Positions 10,988 to 23,694 of a DNA stretch of 64,000 bases are shown in pieces (within the stretch, counting starts at the first letter, position 1; each line of letters begins with the position of its first letter). Below the pieces are notes generated by a model, which was not told the origin of the DNA, made no database searches, and saw only the letters and a program-made list of their open reading frames with translations. The translations under genes and the position numbers were made by a program. This DNA is from Xiphydria camelus (taxonomy: Eukaryota; Arthropoda; Insecta; Hymenoptera; Xiphydriidae), in assembly GCA_963678675.1 (NCBI GenBank), contig OY783201.1, positions 17,291,769-17,355,768 of the forward strand, read 5' to 3'.

Positions 10988-11795
10988 TGCGACTACCCGG
11001 TAGGGGAGCCGGTGCCTGTACCGCCCAGCGTACCATTCCGCCCACCCCCATTTCTCGCTATTTTTGCTTAATATGAATGATTTGATGCTTTCTTCGTAAA
11101 TTATTATACCCCAATATTGATTTTATAAAGTCATTATTGACTGTTAATTAATTTTAATTGAGTAAAATATGCAACCAAAATTTTCCCCTCTTAACATAAA
11201 AAATGTGAGACTCCTAACTGAAGCTTTTTCATATACTTTTTTTATTATAAATTTACTACCAAGATTGAATTACAAACAATTGGAGTTTTAAGAATAGCTT
11301 AGAATTTTGATAGATTTTTTATTCAGTTATAAATAATATTAAAGACACTTTTATTAACGGTACGTCCATGTGTCCTGTACCGCCCGGTATAAGTTGTCAG
11401 TACCGACCAGTCTGTCTTACCGACATCCAGCCTGTCTTACCGACATAACCTATTTGTAGCTTACCGACATAACCTCTTTGTAGCGCGGAGAGTGGGCACG
11501 TGCTGTAGCGCGGACCCTATCCAAACTCTGAGCGGTCTACCTAGGCTAGGCCGCTCGGTGGACGGTACAACCAGCATTGGAGCCTAGACCGCTCACCTGC
11601 TTCGATTAATTTATTTTCCATTTTTCGAATGTTTTTTGTACTAATTTTAAGTAATAAATGGAGAAATCATGAAGACAAGACTCTAAGGTATGTCGACAAA
11701 ATGATTTTTCCTGCCTTAAAGTCACTGAAATTTTAACAAAGTCATTTTTGTCTTAGGTGGGCGGTATTCCCCCCGCCTCCCCTAGCGCCGGGTAG
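10988..11795. mobile_element. Non-autonomous element with imperfect TIRs
   Basis: Left end CGACTACCCGGTAGGGGAG and right end CTCCCCTAGCGCCGGGTAGCGTCG form imperfect inverted termini with CCGCCCA subterminal blocks on both sides. The interior is AT-rich, with short tandem copies of TTACCGACATAACCT at about 11440-11475. No coding region. Confidence 0.5.
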
Positions 11796-12761
11796 CGTCG
11801 TTACAGTATAGTATAAATATAATAATCATAAAACGTACTTACATAAACACATCGACGAGTCAAACACATTCTCATTATGCAAAACGTTATCGGCTTCAAT
11901 GTCGACATAGATTCTGCGTCATTCAACGTTATCATTGAGGTTCATACGATATCTTATTCGTGTTGTTTGAAACATACATGTCATTGATTCATTTCAATAA
12001 GTTTCATTTTTAATGTAATTGTAAGTACGTGTTTTGCTAAAATAATTAAAAACTGTATGAAATGTATATAAATAAAAATGTAGATATCGTTTCAGAAGAC
12101 CGTTTCGCTATTTACGTCAAAACGGCCTTAAAGTTCGAGGTTTTCTAAATTAAAAAAAAACGATACATAATAAACTGGGGATGTGTAAAACGAGGACATT
12201 GAGAGGTATTTTTACATAAACTTAAGAATACCAAAAACCCATTTATATGAGTCGGTGGTGGGGTAACTAAAAAAAATGTTTTTTCCAGAATTTTTTCACA
12301 CCAGTTTTATAGGTCGAGAAAAACCATAAAACTTTTATTTCAACTTTTTTCCCTTATCTTTCACCGTTCGGGAGTTATTCCGTGAAGAAGAAAAATCTGC
12401 ATTTTTTCCAAGGGATGATTTCACACCTTAAAACCGTAATACACACACCGCACCAATGAAATGTATTTTTGTATTACGCTTGAACTACTCTACTTGCACA
12501 CGGATGGCGGAATTTTCTGAATTTTCGGGTTCCCTAACTTCTTTTGTCAATTAAGTGTTGCTACTTAAAGAACATCGATCCAAATCATTTTCCCCGAATG
12601 TATAACACATGAAACGTTTTTTCGAAACTTTGTCAGGGTAGAACACATTTTATGCTACATATAAATACTATTTAGTATATTCTTGAAGCAAAACCAGTAA
12701 AGCGTTTAGTTGATAAAACATATCTAATTTTAATGTTACCTACTTTCTTATGTATAAGAGA
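11796..12761. other. No gene recognised
   Basis: AT-rich unique-looking sequence with no repeat structure clear by eye. Confidence 0.4.
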
Positions 12762-12930
12762 GTACCTATGTCATTAGGCGGAAATCCGAGGTTTTTTCAG
12801 ACTGTGTTTAATTAGGCCGTAACACGAGGCATGGTGAGGGAACGAGCCTCGTCCGCTCACCATGCCTCGTGCTACGGCCTAAACACAGTCTTAAGAATCC
12901 GAGGATTTCAGCCGAATGACATATAGGTAC
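12762..12930. mobile_element. 169-bp hairpin MITE
   Basis: Near-perfect palindrome starting GTACCTATGTCATT and ending AATGACATATAGGTAC, with ACGAGGCATGGTGAG near the centre. No coding capacity. Confidence 0.85.
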
Positions 12931-13988
12931 TATTTTTTCTCACGAATGCCTATTTCTCAAAACAAAACAAACAGAAGTATACACGGCTCTTTTCGCGTTG
13001 CGTTTATCAGTTTGGAAAAAGGACCCAGTTCGGACTAAGTAATCTTTTAACAGCCTGTGGACTCCCGGTCGGTGTCATGCGGGAAAAAAGTCATCTTACG
13101 GTCTAAAAATAGGCTGAAAAAGGCCTCAAAATGGGCATGAGTGAGGAAAAATCTTATTCGTTCAATGTAAAAGAAAGAATGAGAGCAATAAAAAAGAAGG
13201 AAAGCGGGAAAAGGAGGAAAAGTTTAAGAAAAAGCGTGATGAGAAGGAAGCGTGAATAAATGAATGATAGAACGAACAAAAATGGGAGAGAGAGTGAATG
13301 TAATTAGGATAGGAAGGAATGGTGGGATCTCGTACGGGATGGATGATGTTAGCTATGTTATTGTTATGTGTTGTGGTTTCGAAAGAAATGCGGCAGCACT
13401 TAGCGTTCAAGTAATCAAGATGATGATGAAAACCTATGTTTTTCCATCGACAACCTCGGATTTGTTATAATCGGGTTGGTTATAATAGTCGTGAGAAAGA
13501 CATTGAATAGACGACGATGTTCATATATCGAATTGAAACGAAGAGATTTCAATGAGCAATAGCTCAAAGAAGAGAAAGGTGAAGGCATAGAGAGTTAAGC
13601 AGAAATTGTAGGAATATAAATATAAAAACGAAAGCTTAGCGAAACGCTGTTTTTTTTATCAACCGAGACACTGTCTGAAAATCAACTTCAATTTTTTCGA
13701 GTAATAGGCTATTCACCGTTACGTTTGATGACCGCTATATAGTTGATATACACGTATTTGGAGGGAAATTTTGCTGAACTTTAAAGTGTATTGCGACTCT
13801 CTCTTTGAGAATATTCGCGTCTGTCTCTACCAGCTAGTTGAGCATTAGATGTTTCTCGACTCATAATTACTACTATATTATCATATAACTCTTCACTAAA
13901 TACCGCCAGCCATTTCCGACTAAATCCACACCGAAAACAGACCAATCATTCAAGTCACTCGACCCACCCTACACTGATCCAGCACCGC
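12931..13988. other. No gene recognised; purine-rich stretch
   Basis: About 13160-13270 is strongly purine-rich (GAAAGAAGGAAAG-type). It could be intronic sequence upstream of the exon at 14019. Confidence 0.4.
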
Positions 13989-14018
13989 GTGAGTAACTTT
14001 AGTATTGCTTGTTATAAG

Positions 14019-14777
14019 GAGCTCAAAGCGACGAACGAGACACTGAAGAGCCTCCAGACGCAGTTGGAGCTCGCTTATGCAACGACGGCTTCCTCCGGCG
14101 CCCCGATAGCCGGTTGCATAGGGGCCGGAAGCGTTAGCAGCACCGCCACTGTCCTCGGCGGGAGCGTCGCCGTTCCAGGCGGCGTACCCGGTAGTACAAC
14201 CTTGACTGCCATACTAGAGACGAAAGACGCACGCATACAAACGCTGGAGAAGGAGGTGAGTCTTCTTGAGGCAGAGCTCCAGCGGATACGGGACAGCGGC
14301 GGAAAATTAAGGGACTACCTCCTCAAGGCCATTGCATTCCCGAACCAATTACCTGTCTCAATATCGAACGCAGCCTTTAACGGACACTATGGTGCGAATA
14401 TGTTTTCTTATCAATCCTCCGTACCACCATCTGCATTCGCATTGGCTCGTGGGCCCTCCGTTATGACCTCTCTCGTGCCATACGATCAACCGATTATAAC
14501 CAACTCACTATTTTCCGGTGCTATGCCGAACATCGCGGGTGGTTCAAATTGCCTTACGGGCATTTCGACAGGCATAAGCACTGGTGTTGTCAATCCTTAC
14601 GCTGACTACCGATACTCGGAACAGCCCCAACACCAATACCAGCAACGACAACACTACCAAAACAATCAACTTAAGCAACAGCAACGTCATCTAAAACAAA
14701 TAGAGCCAGCTGCAGCCGGTGCTCTGGCCCTACACGCGCATACTTTCAACAAGCACGACTTGAACTTCAAACGCCAA
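14019..14777 (+). CDS. Probable internal exon of a host gene: coiled coil plus low-complexity protein
   Basis: An open frame from 13989 to 14828 lacks an ATG start. I place the exon between a plausible acceptor (TTATAAG/GAG at 14018) and a strong donor (CGCCAA/GTAAGT at 14777), giving 759 bp, phase 0 at both ends. Composition differs sharply from its surroundings (GC-richer, codon-like). Predicted features: an N-terminal helical segment (ELKATNETLKSLQTQLELA); a Gly/Ala/Ser/Val-rich linker; a heptad-like charged coiled coil (LETKDARIQTLEKEVSLLEA); Ser/Pro/Tyr-rich sequence; and a Gln/His-rich stretch (QHQYQQRQH...QQQ). A leucine-zipper-like segment before a disordered region, ending NFKRQ, is reminiscent of the N-terminal region of insect cGMP-dependent protein kinase (foraging). 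That is a weak resemblance from memory, not an assignment. No neighbouring exons were found. Confidence 0.6.
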
Positions 14778-14828
14778 GTAAGTTTCTTCATCAACAATGT
14801 GCGCATCGAAAAGAACGACGTCATCTAG

Positions 14829-16600
14829 GCGAGATGAGAATATGCAAACAGCTTCAAGGAATGGATACGATCGACAAAAGAATGCACTGTGAGCATTCAG
14901 GATCACTGCTCCATCTCTCGGTGCATTTACATATTAATTAGAAGACAATAAGAGAAAGAGAAAAAAAGGGCGAGTGTGGAGAGGGAGAATGGAAGAATGT
15001 AAGAGGAAGAGTGAGAATATGGGATTAAGTACAGGGTAAGGAGGGGGTAGAGAGAGAGAGAGAGAGGGAGAGAGAATAAATAGGAAAAAGGGGATAAGAG
15101 GTGAGAGTGAATGTCTGAGGTGTATGTATGTGTTCATATGCGTATGCGTACCTATATGCATGCGAGAGAGAAGACGAAGAATAACTTCTTGCACAACTTG
15201 GAAAAAATTACGTGTCGAATATTATACATAGTGTTTTCGTGTTGCAAAGTACATACATAATTATACAATTACGTGTATAAAGATACATATAAGCTACTCT
15301 TTACAAAATCGAATACCTCTAACGAGTCAGATTAAAATTTTGAAAGTGGAAACTTTTGTTCGTTCACCGTATAAAATAAGTGGACTCATATTTTTATATC
15401 CCTCAATTATTATGCATTAATTTTTTCAAAATTATAGCGAATTAAGGTTATGAGTTCAAGCTATAAGTACTGATTTTTTCATTTTAATATTCTCTAGGTA
15501 AGTCGGTGAAAATTAAAAAAATTTGCTAACGTAAGTCATGGGGATTCTTGATTTTTTAAAATATTTTTCTGATCACCTTGAAGAATCTATATTACTGAAT
15601 ATTTATTTATCAGATTTTACGATTTGGAGCATACAAACGTTTTAAAGTATATTAGTTTTTTACTGTTACAGCCAAGTCGCTGTCGATTACGTTCTTTATG
15701 TTAAAAATGTTTAGCACGAACAAAATTTATAAAAATATTACGACTGTTAAGCCCTATCACATGTTAGGGCGTAGATTCAATAAAAATAAGATCCTTTCTC
15801 AGAGATGGAAGAACGAAATGGTATTATTAATACGTTGTACTATATAATGTATAATGTTGTATATATTTTGTCTTTCATCAAGTTGTTCAGAAATTCATTA
15901 TGTTTATAATTAGAAAAATTGGAAAGGATTTAAAAAGTACTCACAATAGGAATTTTTCAAAGCATTCAAGAAAATTTTCTACAATTAATGGTACGGATCC
16001 CACAGTGTCATTATTATACGGTTAACAGTTTTTAATTTTTCATTAATTCATTTATAAGATATTGAATTATAAAGGAAGATAGTACTCTCCAGCTACTTTG
16101 TATTTTAGGTTTTGAATGTATTTTGAAGAAATTGAAATAAGTTTCATTTTGATGTCAAGTATGTACAGTAGGGACTGTATTGTAGTGCAATTCTGTCATA
16201 GCACCATTTCAAATTTTCTGCTTCTACTCCGAGTGCCTGGTAATTAGAAAAACCAAAGCTGAGGTACTCACCGTGGGCATATGCTTTTACACTTGAAATA
16301 CATGAAGTAGTATATGAAGTAGCTTATTTGCAACAGTAAAATAATGCATCATCGGATATCAGAGAGTATTGCCATTTAATGGCTCAAACCGAAAACGAGC
16401 ACGTTCTGTCATTTCCTACTTGTGATTGGTACCCCTACTTTATCGATATAGCATTTCCTCTTTTGTATTACTGTGAGTCCTGCTTGGTGCACTAACACAG
16501 TCACACATGAAATATACGTGCATTTCTACCATTTAGTATGCAAACCTTTGGATGTCTTTATTTACTAAAGCGCTGTGATGGGATGTATGTACGTCACGAG
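14829..16600. other. No gene recognised; possible intron
   Basis: Begins after the splice-donor-like site at 14778. About 14940-15110 is rich in GAGAGA. The rest is AT-rich, with no repeat or coding signal that I can support. Confidence 0.4.
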
Positions 16601-16639
16601 GCCGTGTAACGCTTCCCGTAAGAATTTCGGAATTCTGAT

Positions 16640-17855
16640 GAAATAAATATAGCAAGTCGACCACGGGCTACAACGTGGTAACTCTGATTTTTCGAAACTC
16701 TGGCGTTTTTAATTTTTTTTTACCAAATTTTCAATTTAGCGTAGATTGGGCTGAAAAGTTGTACTCGGGGGTTTTGGACCGCGCTGATTATGAATCTGAC
16801 TTTGAAATTGTTTGAAAATGACTTTATAAACCGGATTTTGTTTGTAATCTGTCAAATACAAATTTCTTTTGATCGGTTTTCGTATTTATAGCGAAATTAT
16901 TTATTTTCATATACGTAACGCTTTGTATTCTTACAAAATCAATATAGCAAATCGACTACGTGATAATTCTGAGGTTTAATTCTTTTTTATCGAATTTTTA
17001 ATTTAGCGTAGATAGAATTGAAAAATTGTACTCGGGGGTCTGACCGTAATGATTACGAATATGACGTTGAAATTTTTTGAAAATTACTTCACAAGCCTGA
17101 TTCTGTTTTTTAATATTTAAAATGTACATGGATTTTGATCGGTTTTCGCATAAATGTCAGTTTTTATTTGCGCTGAGAAAGAGCATACACATATAGTGAG
17201 AGAATAATTTGTAAATTTTTAAACACGATACGCCGTCCGATGTGGCAATTGAAACAGCGCTGAGCTAGATACTATGAGTTGAGAAAAATTGAAGGCAGTC
17301 TTCGACGAATACGATGTTTTTGCGTACATGTCAGTTTTAGCTATGAATGCGAAAACCGATATTATTATGAATACGATAAATACGACGATCTCTGGACGAC
17401 CGATGATGGAGCGAGCAAGGTAGCCACCTATTCCTAATGGAAGTGCGTCGCAGCGTCTGTATGGTGGTTCAGGCCGAAGAAGAGCGCTGTCCTGCTATGT
17501 ACGTAACGAAATCTTTGAGGCTGTGTACATAACGCTTTGTACTCGGGGGTTTTTGACCGCGCTGATTACGAATCTGACTTTTACATTTTTTTAAAATGAC
17601 TTCAGAAGCAGGACTATGTTTTTTAATGTTTAAAATGTACATGAATTTTGATCGGTTTTCGCGTACATGTCAGTTTTCATTTGCGCTGACTTCAAATCTG
17701 ACGTTCAAAATTTCGATTGGGGGGCGCATTTTGACTGCGCTGATAATTTAGAGTATATCAGTCTGAAAAATAGTAATCTGGGTTTTTTGACCGCGCTGAT
17801 TACGAATATTACGTTGAAATTTTTTAAAAATTACTTCAGAAGAGGGATTGTTTAC
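16640..17855. repeat. Degenerate dispersed repeat units
   Basis: At least three diverged copies of a unit containing GTACTCGGGGGT, a 'ttgaccgcgctgattacgaa' type block and 'gatcggttttcg', at about 16640-16900, 16920-17165 and 17510-17700, with a partial copy at 17775-17850. Near 17385-17475 lies a diverged copy of the 5' part of the frame at 17937-18203. Confidence 0.6.
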
Positions 17856-17936
17856 AAAGCAATACTTTCTCACACTACATGTGTATGTTCTTTATAGCTT
17901 CAAAAGAAACGAGGCGTCTTTGACGAATATGATGCG

Positions 17937-18520
17937 ATGAATGCGACGATCCTGGGACGAAAGATGATGGAGCAAGAAAGGCAGCCACCTATTCTTAGAA
18001 TAAGTGCATCACAGCATCGGTATGGTGGTACAGGACGTATTGAAAAATACAGAAAAAATTTGTATAAAGAAGAAAGAGAAGAAGAAAAGCGTAAAACTAG
18101 AGAAAGGGTAGCAGCTTTAAGAAGAGCAAGGAAAGAAGAAAAGTCATGTAGAATAATTAATGATTCAAAAATTGATTTTTTCGAAGAAACACAACAAATT
18201 TAAAAAATTTCAGACAACTGTGTAAAAAAAGTAGAAGAAATAATTCTTAGCGACGGTGACACCGAAGAATGTGTGTTGCCAAGAATTGGGGATTTACCTC
18301 TTTCGGTACTAATGCGTTTAATTAATGATGATAATGCGTGGATGGACGATGAAACATTATGTGCGTTTCTTAATGTAAACGTGTATGTGTTAGGTATAGC
18401 AAAAATACCTAACATTGACATAAGGATAGAACGACGCAGAATATTGTCTATCCTTAGAAACCTTGCTTATGAGTCATGCGAATATGGTATACGTTCACAA
18501 AGTGAAACTGGAATTTAAAG
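17937..18520 (+). pseudogene. Unrecognised TE-like coding relic
   Basis: Two consecutive open frames. The first encodes a highly basic and acidic helix-rich segment (YKEEREEEKRKTRERVAA). The second is acidic and hydrophobic (LPLSVLMRLINDDNAW). Stops separate them. A diverged copy of the first begins at about 17385. I cannot assign a family. Its position before a helicase-type relic at 18890 suggests both belong to one decayed element, possibly Helitron-like. Confidence 0.35.
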
Positions 18521-18611
18521 ATTCTATTAATAATTCAAAAAAATTGCCTATGACTCCTGCTGAAAATGAGATCAAAAATGACTGACGAAGAAAAATTATT
18601 TGAAAAAAAAA

Positions 18612-19384
18612 AAAATTATATTAAAATGAGTTGTCTGAAGGTTTTTTAATTTGTTGTATTTCTTAGAAAAAATAAATTTTTTAATAATTAATTGCAGCCT
18701 GAAAAATGCATATGATAAATGAAAATAAGAATAAGGAGGATAAAATAATTTTGAATACTTTCGATTCCTTACAAGTAATTGAGACATAACTTTTCATAAG
18801 AGTTACACAGGCATAAGTTTTTAATAAAATTTATCTTTGCTATGTAAAGAAAAAAGTAAAAAGTAGAAACATTTTATAAAATTTGGATTGATCTGAGAAA
18901 TGAAGTGTTTAGTCACGGACAAGTATACGTAGCATTATCAAGGGCATCATCATAGAAATGGATTAAAGTATTGTTTCAAAAAAGTAGGGAAAATATTAGT
19001 TAAACATATTTTTTGAAAGAAATACTGCTGTGAGGTATACGTAATTCTAATCAGTTTGCCGAAAAAATAATTTTGATTGTAGGAAATGCATTTCACTATA
19101 ATGTGTGAAATAATGGTATTAAGTATTAAATAATATAATTTATGTAAGCAATTAAAAGATATTCAAGTAAATTAGAATAAGCGTGCTGATCATAATGTTA
19201 AAAAATTTTATGAAGATATATTAAAATGAGTTGTTAGTTTTTAAAATTTTTGTCTCTTAGAAAAAATAAATTTTTGAATAATTAATTTCAGACTGGAAAC
19301 TGCTTATGATAAATGAAAATAAGAATAAGCAGGATAAAAGTAATTTGAATACTTTCGATTACTTATCCGTAATTGACACATATA
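18612..19384. repeat. About 180-bp direct repeat pair
   Basis: Two copies, about 18612-18789 and 19213-19384, both containing TATTAAAATGAGTTGT, CTTAGAAAAAATAAATTTTT and GATAAATGAAAATAAGAATA. The helicase relic at 18890-18990 lies between them. Confidence 0.75.
18888..18990 (+). pseudogene. PIF1-type helicase C-terminal motif relic (Helitron-like)
   Basis: Translates as DLRNEVFSHGQVYVALSRAS, then a stop, then KWIKVLFQK. FSHGQVYVALSRA is the conserved motif VI region of PIF1-family helicases, found at the end of Helitron Rep/Hel proteins and in cellular PIF1. Only about 30 codons survive, with one stop, so the origin within the PIF1 family stays open. Confidence 0.65.
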
Positions 19385-19691
19385 ATGCTACGAATCGCGG
19401 CCTCGGCCGCGGCGCATCACTAGTATAAATGTTATTAAGTCGCCAATTCTTCAATGGATGGCACCATAACATTGTTTCTATTGTATATGTATGGTGCACT
19501 ACAGTAAGGCCTGAGTATTGGCACGGTGTTCCGGAATACTGGGCCATTACTGAGGTAACTCATGGAGGAGCGGCTACTGTCTGAATAGATGAGGGTGTAA
19601 GTGCGCGCGCGCATCGATGTACATCGGTAACTCAGTATTAATAACATCAACCACATCCATACGCGCGCGCTTGGAAGAAGGCACGCATATA

Positions 19692-20936
19692 TTAGGTGTA
19701 CAAATAAGTTTTAGGACACTTCCATTCCGTGTCATAAAACTAATTCAAAGTTACCGCTCACATATGATATGGTGGCACTTGTTATGTAGTATCCAAACAT
19801 AAGGGAGTCATAGATATAACCTTTAAATTCTGTGAATAAAACATGCAGATTGATAAGCTTTTTATTAGACACCGCATTCGCTATAAATTCCATCAAGGAT
19901 AAAATGTTAGGAAAGCATGTGAATCGATATGTTCTGTTCTTGGGGACGACAATAAGTACATGTAAGTATTGGTATAAGAGATTTAAAGACGGTGATTTTG
20001 ATGTTAGTGACCATGAACGTACCGGGGCCCCTGTAAAGGTGGACGGCCAGGAACTGCAAGCGTTGCTGAACGAAAACTCTTGCCAAATGGAAAAATAACT
20101 TTCAAAACAGCTAGGAGTAACTTAACAAACTATTTCCTATCGCTTAGAAGAAATGGAAAAGATTCGAAAAGGAACAAAGTGGGTGCCAAACTTTTTGACT
20201 CAAGCAAATAAAAATAGCCGTCTTAACATATGTTTGAATCTTTACAACAAGTAACAAAGAAAGTCGTTTTTGTGGAAAATTATGATCGGCGATGAAATGT
20301 GGATTTATTTTGATAATCCGAAACGCAGATATCATTGGGTTGAACCCGGCGAGCCGACGACAGCGACGCCAAAGCGCAATATTCACCGTAACAAAGTCAT
20401 GTTGTGTATATGGTGGGGTACGAAAGGTGTACTCCATTATGAACTTCTGAAACCTGGCCAGACAGTTACTGTCGATTGCTGTCGTCAATAATTAATACGA
20501 TTGAACCAAGAAATTGACCGAAAGCATCCATTTACTGAAAATGTCCAGAAAAACTGCTTCATGATAACGCCAGGCCTCATGTGGGTTGACCGGTTAAGGA
20601 TACGTTAATGGCTCTTGGATGGGAAGTTGTACCACACCCGGCATATCCACCAGACTTAGCTCTAACTGATTGTCACTTGTTTTGAAAAAAGTAAAACGAA
20701 TTGTCTGATGTGCGATTCAAAACGTTTGAAGAAGTCCAAAAATGGGTCGATAACTTCCTCATCTTGCAAGATGAAACTTTCTTTGTGAAAGGCATCCGTG
20801 AATTGCCTAAAAGATGGCTAAAGGTCATTGAAAGTGAGGGAACTTATTTATTTTGATGAATAAATGTATTTTACTTTTTTCAAAAATAAATTTTGAATTT
20901 TTGCAAAAACGCCCTTAAAGTTATTTGTATACCTAA
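19692..20936 (+). mobile_element. Complete but inactive mariner element
   Basis: TIRs TTAGGTGTACAAATAAGTTT (left) and, inverted, TTAGGTATACAAATAAC (right), flanked by TA duplications. 1,245 bp, normal for mariner. It holds a broken transposase. Confidence 0.9.
19832..20857 (+). pseudogene. mariner transposase, stops and frameshifts
   Basis: DD34D transposase relic. The helix-turn-helix region includes TCKYWYKRFKDGDFDVSD. The catalytic triad is still encoded: [10 protein letters not shown] (Asp at 20291-20293), LHDNARPH (Asp at 20563-20565) and PDLALTD (Asp at 20668-20670). The last two are separated by 34 residues, the mariner spacing. In-frame stops interrupt after CQMEK, LGVT, LYNK and CCRQ, and at least one frameshift separates the first and second Asp. 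It cannot make a full-length protein. Confidence 0.9.
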
Positions 20937-21575
20937 TATGTTTATCAATGATGCCAACGTCCACTCGCAATTCCCCGCATTGAACGGTAAGTTTGGGATC
21001 AGAAAATCAAAAGAGTGAACCATTGCTCGAACGTGCCAAGACTCAGGCTCTACTGTAAATGTTGGTTTAACCCTTATCGACTATTTGAGAATATATTTTA
21101 TTCTTGAAAAGAAATACTTACTCAATACTTACTTCTTTTAGATTTTTATACAAAGGAGTATAAAATCTTAATGTTTAGATACAATTAATTTTTAAGAATT
21201 TGCAAATATATTCAATAGGCAATAACTTCCGTTCCATTAAAAATATCATAAAATCTGTACAGATCAAAATTATACCATAAAATAGAATTAAACCTCTTAT
21301 ACTAAAGTCATCTGGTAAATGCAACCATATGGTTTTTCTCGTGTAATTAACAAATTGTTCTCCCGCTAGATGATTCATTAAGTACGAGTATCTTTAAAGC
21401 TACTAGATCGTAAAGGTGATTAGTTAAAACGAATTGTAGTCGAGTTCCACAACCTACTAAAATTAAAAAGATTAATCGAATTGCTTGGCGCGATAACAAT
21501 TTGACAATTAAGCGACTTAATACCATTTATTCATAACAATCTCAATCGAGGATCAGCTGATCATCGGAGTGATAT

Positions 21576-21578
<3 letters not shown>

Positions 21579-21623
<45 letters not shown>
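21579..21623. repeat. (CA)n microsatellite
   Basis: About 22 uninterrupted CA repeats. Confidence 0.95.
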
Positions 21624-21626
<3 letters not shown>

Positions 21627-21941
21627 GTAGCAATTTTATGTTCTATAAAAATCGTAAGAACGTTTCCAGAGCAAATCTTATAGAGCAATGTTTGTTCTAA
21701 GAACATTTTCAAAACGTTCTTACAACACTTATAGGATAAGAATGGGCACCGTTCTATAGAACGTTTGTTCTTTAAGCTATTCTGTAAGGTCTGCAGGAAA
21801 AACTTATAGAATTGTTGTGTGTGTGTAAGTAAACGTTCTCACAGGTCTTAAAGAATCTTTATAACACAGTTACAAAGCAATCTCATAAAAATTCTATAGC
21901 AGTTCTAAAATGTTGTCTTAGAATTCTGGTATAGAACAAAC

Positions 21942-22332
21942 ACGCAACAGAAGTGAAACTTCACGCGTAAACCCACGAAATACTAAGATTGAACAACAAA
22001 ATTAGAAAAAAATAACATTGTAAAACAAAAGTAGGAAAAAAAAGGTAAGGTGAAAAAACAGAATAAAATGTAATCATGCAGTCAAGAAGGTGACGAGAAG
22101 TTTTGCGTCTGTTTATTTATTGATGATTATACCAATCCTCTGTTTATTTATTGATGATTATACGCAAAACTTCTCGTCACCTTCTTGACTGCATGATTAC
22201 ATTTTATTCTGCTTTTTTCATCTTACCTTTTTTTTCCTACTTTTGTTTTACAATGTTATTTTTTTTCTAATTTTGTTTTTCAATCTTAGTATTTCGTGGG
22301 TTTACGCGTGAAGTTTAACTTCTGTTGCGTGT
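21942..22332. repeat. Inverted repeat with tandem loop
   Basis: Arms about 21942-22115 and 22160-22332 (CGTCACCTTCTTGACTGCAT near the centre). The loop contains two direct copies of CTGTTTATTTATTGATGATT. Outer ends carry GAAGTGAAACTTC / GAAGTTTAACTTC. Confidence 0.85.
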
Positions 22333-22450
22333 ACCCTGTACACGTTTTTGTTTTTTTTTGCGGTTACCAACGAAGTTTTATATATTTGTTGTGTGTACTC
22401 TTTACAATGTGATTTCATACGGTAATCCTCCAATATTAATTACCGACATC

Positions 22451-23265
22451 TTATGTAGTTTTTGATGCACAAACGCCTCGCGGTAGTTGATGAACCATTG
22501 TGTCCACAGATACTGGTACGTTAATGACCTGTCCGTAAATTCCATATTGACCATGTACATGTCTCAATCGACGAATCTGCATAAAGGGGATTCGTGGAGA
22601 TATAAGTCGCTCTGATACCAAATCTAGTGGAGGTAAATGGTCGGGTATCGGTGGATATTTGAAACCGTTGTAAGCGGCCATTGCAGGGATAGTATTCTTT
22701 TTGAGTGCTTGACGATAGGTGTAGCAGATTTGAATGATTTCCCCATCAATCCGAGGGAGAATTACGTTCAAAATATCCTCTTGTTCACGAACGGAAATTT
22801 TTAAATCGTCTTGAAACAATAATCTATCACAAATAGAGCACGTATGACCGAAATAATTATTTATAAACTTTTTATTGAATTCCCTATGAGTGATTTGATT
22901 TCGGTTATAATGACTATATGGCAAGTTCTAACATAAATTATGTTCACGTGGTCCTGGTTCATTGCGTCGTAAATTGGATGGTCCTGGCTCGTCGCGGATA
23001 TCATTGTCAACAAAAGCGGGTTGAACCGAAGATGAATAGTTAGGAGCTAAAATATCATTTTCATTTTGCACATTATGATTTTCAGGTTCACTGGTTAATA
23101 ACTGATCGTCGGAAATTTGATTCACTCTGTTTCTCAGTTGTTTTCGTAACCTACTCTCCCTCATGCGTTGGGCCCGACTTTTTCACTTTTTTTTACACTA
23201 CTTGCATCCTTTTTACGTTGTCTCTCACGATATTCCTTACATTTCTGCGCATTTGATTTCGCCAT
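22451..23265 (-). pseudogene. Helitron Rep/helicase N-terminal fragment
   Basis: Starts at an ATG at 23263-23265 (MAKSNAQKCKEYRERQRKK, a basic Helitron-type N-terminus). It is frameshifted near 23170, then open from 23164 to 22451 except for one TAG at 22928-22930. The last part has a Cys pair (HTCSICDRLLF), then NGFKYPPIPDHLPPL and ERLISPRIPFMQIR with GQYGIYGQVINVPV. This is the block I know from Helitron N-terminal regions (DUF6570-type). It ends at LPR, before any Rep catalytic or helicase motif, so it is 3'-truncated. Confidence 0.85.
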
Positions 23266-23694
23266 TATAAATTAATTCAATTAAATGTCACTCAAAAATA
23301 GCACAAAACAAAACAAATGAATATCACTTACAGCACGCACACAAATGAAGACGCCATACTGGTCCCCAGTCAGCTGTATACGCAAGCGCCAAATTTATTC
23401 GGGGGGCCAGTGAGATCACCTAACTTACTAGGCTAACGTCCGCCGGTAATGGTAACCGCGATGTTACCGATCCTACATTCCTCCCTTCCCTCTCCAAACG
23501 CTCGACCCATGAGGCACAGTGATGACTCATGGTGTCGGATTTTTGTCACATTCCTGACTCCGGCAAAACCGATTCACGCCCAAGGCGCCTATAGAAGTTT
23601 CACTTCAAAAAAGAACTCTTATACAATTATTCTTTAGCAGCGCATATTGCTTCGTTATACAATTTTTGTGTTGCATAGGTGTTTTAGTAGTAGT

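Noticed and set aside
13162..13410. Minus-strand open frame with Phe/Ser-rich residues
   Set aside because: It is the complement of a purine-rich tract. No domain, splice context or homologous copy.
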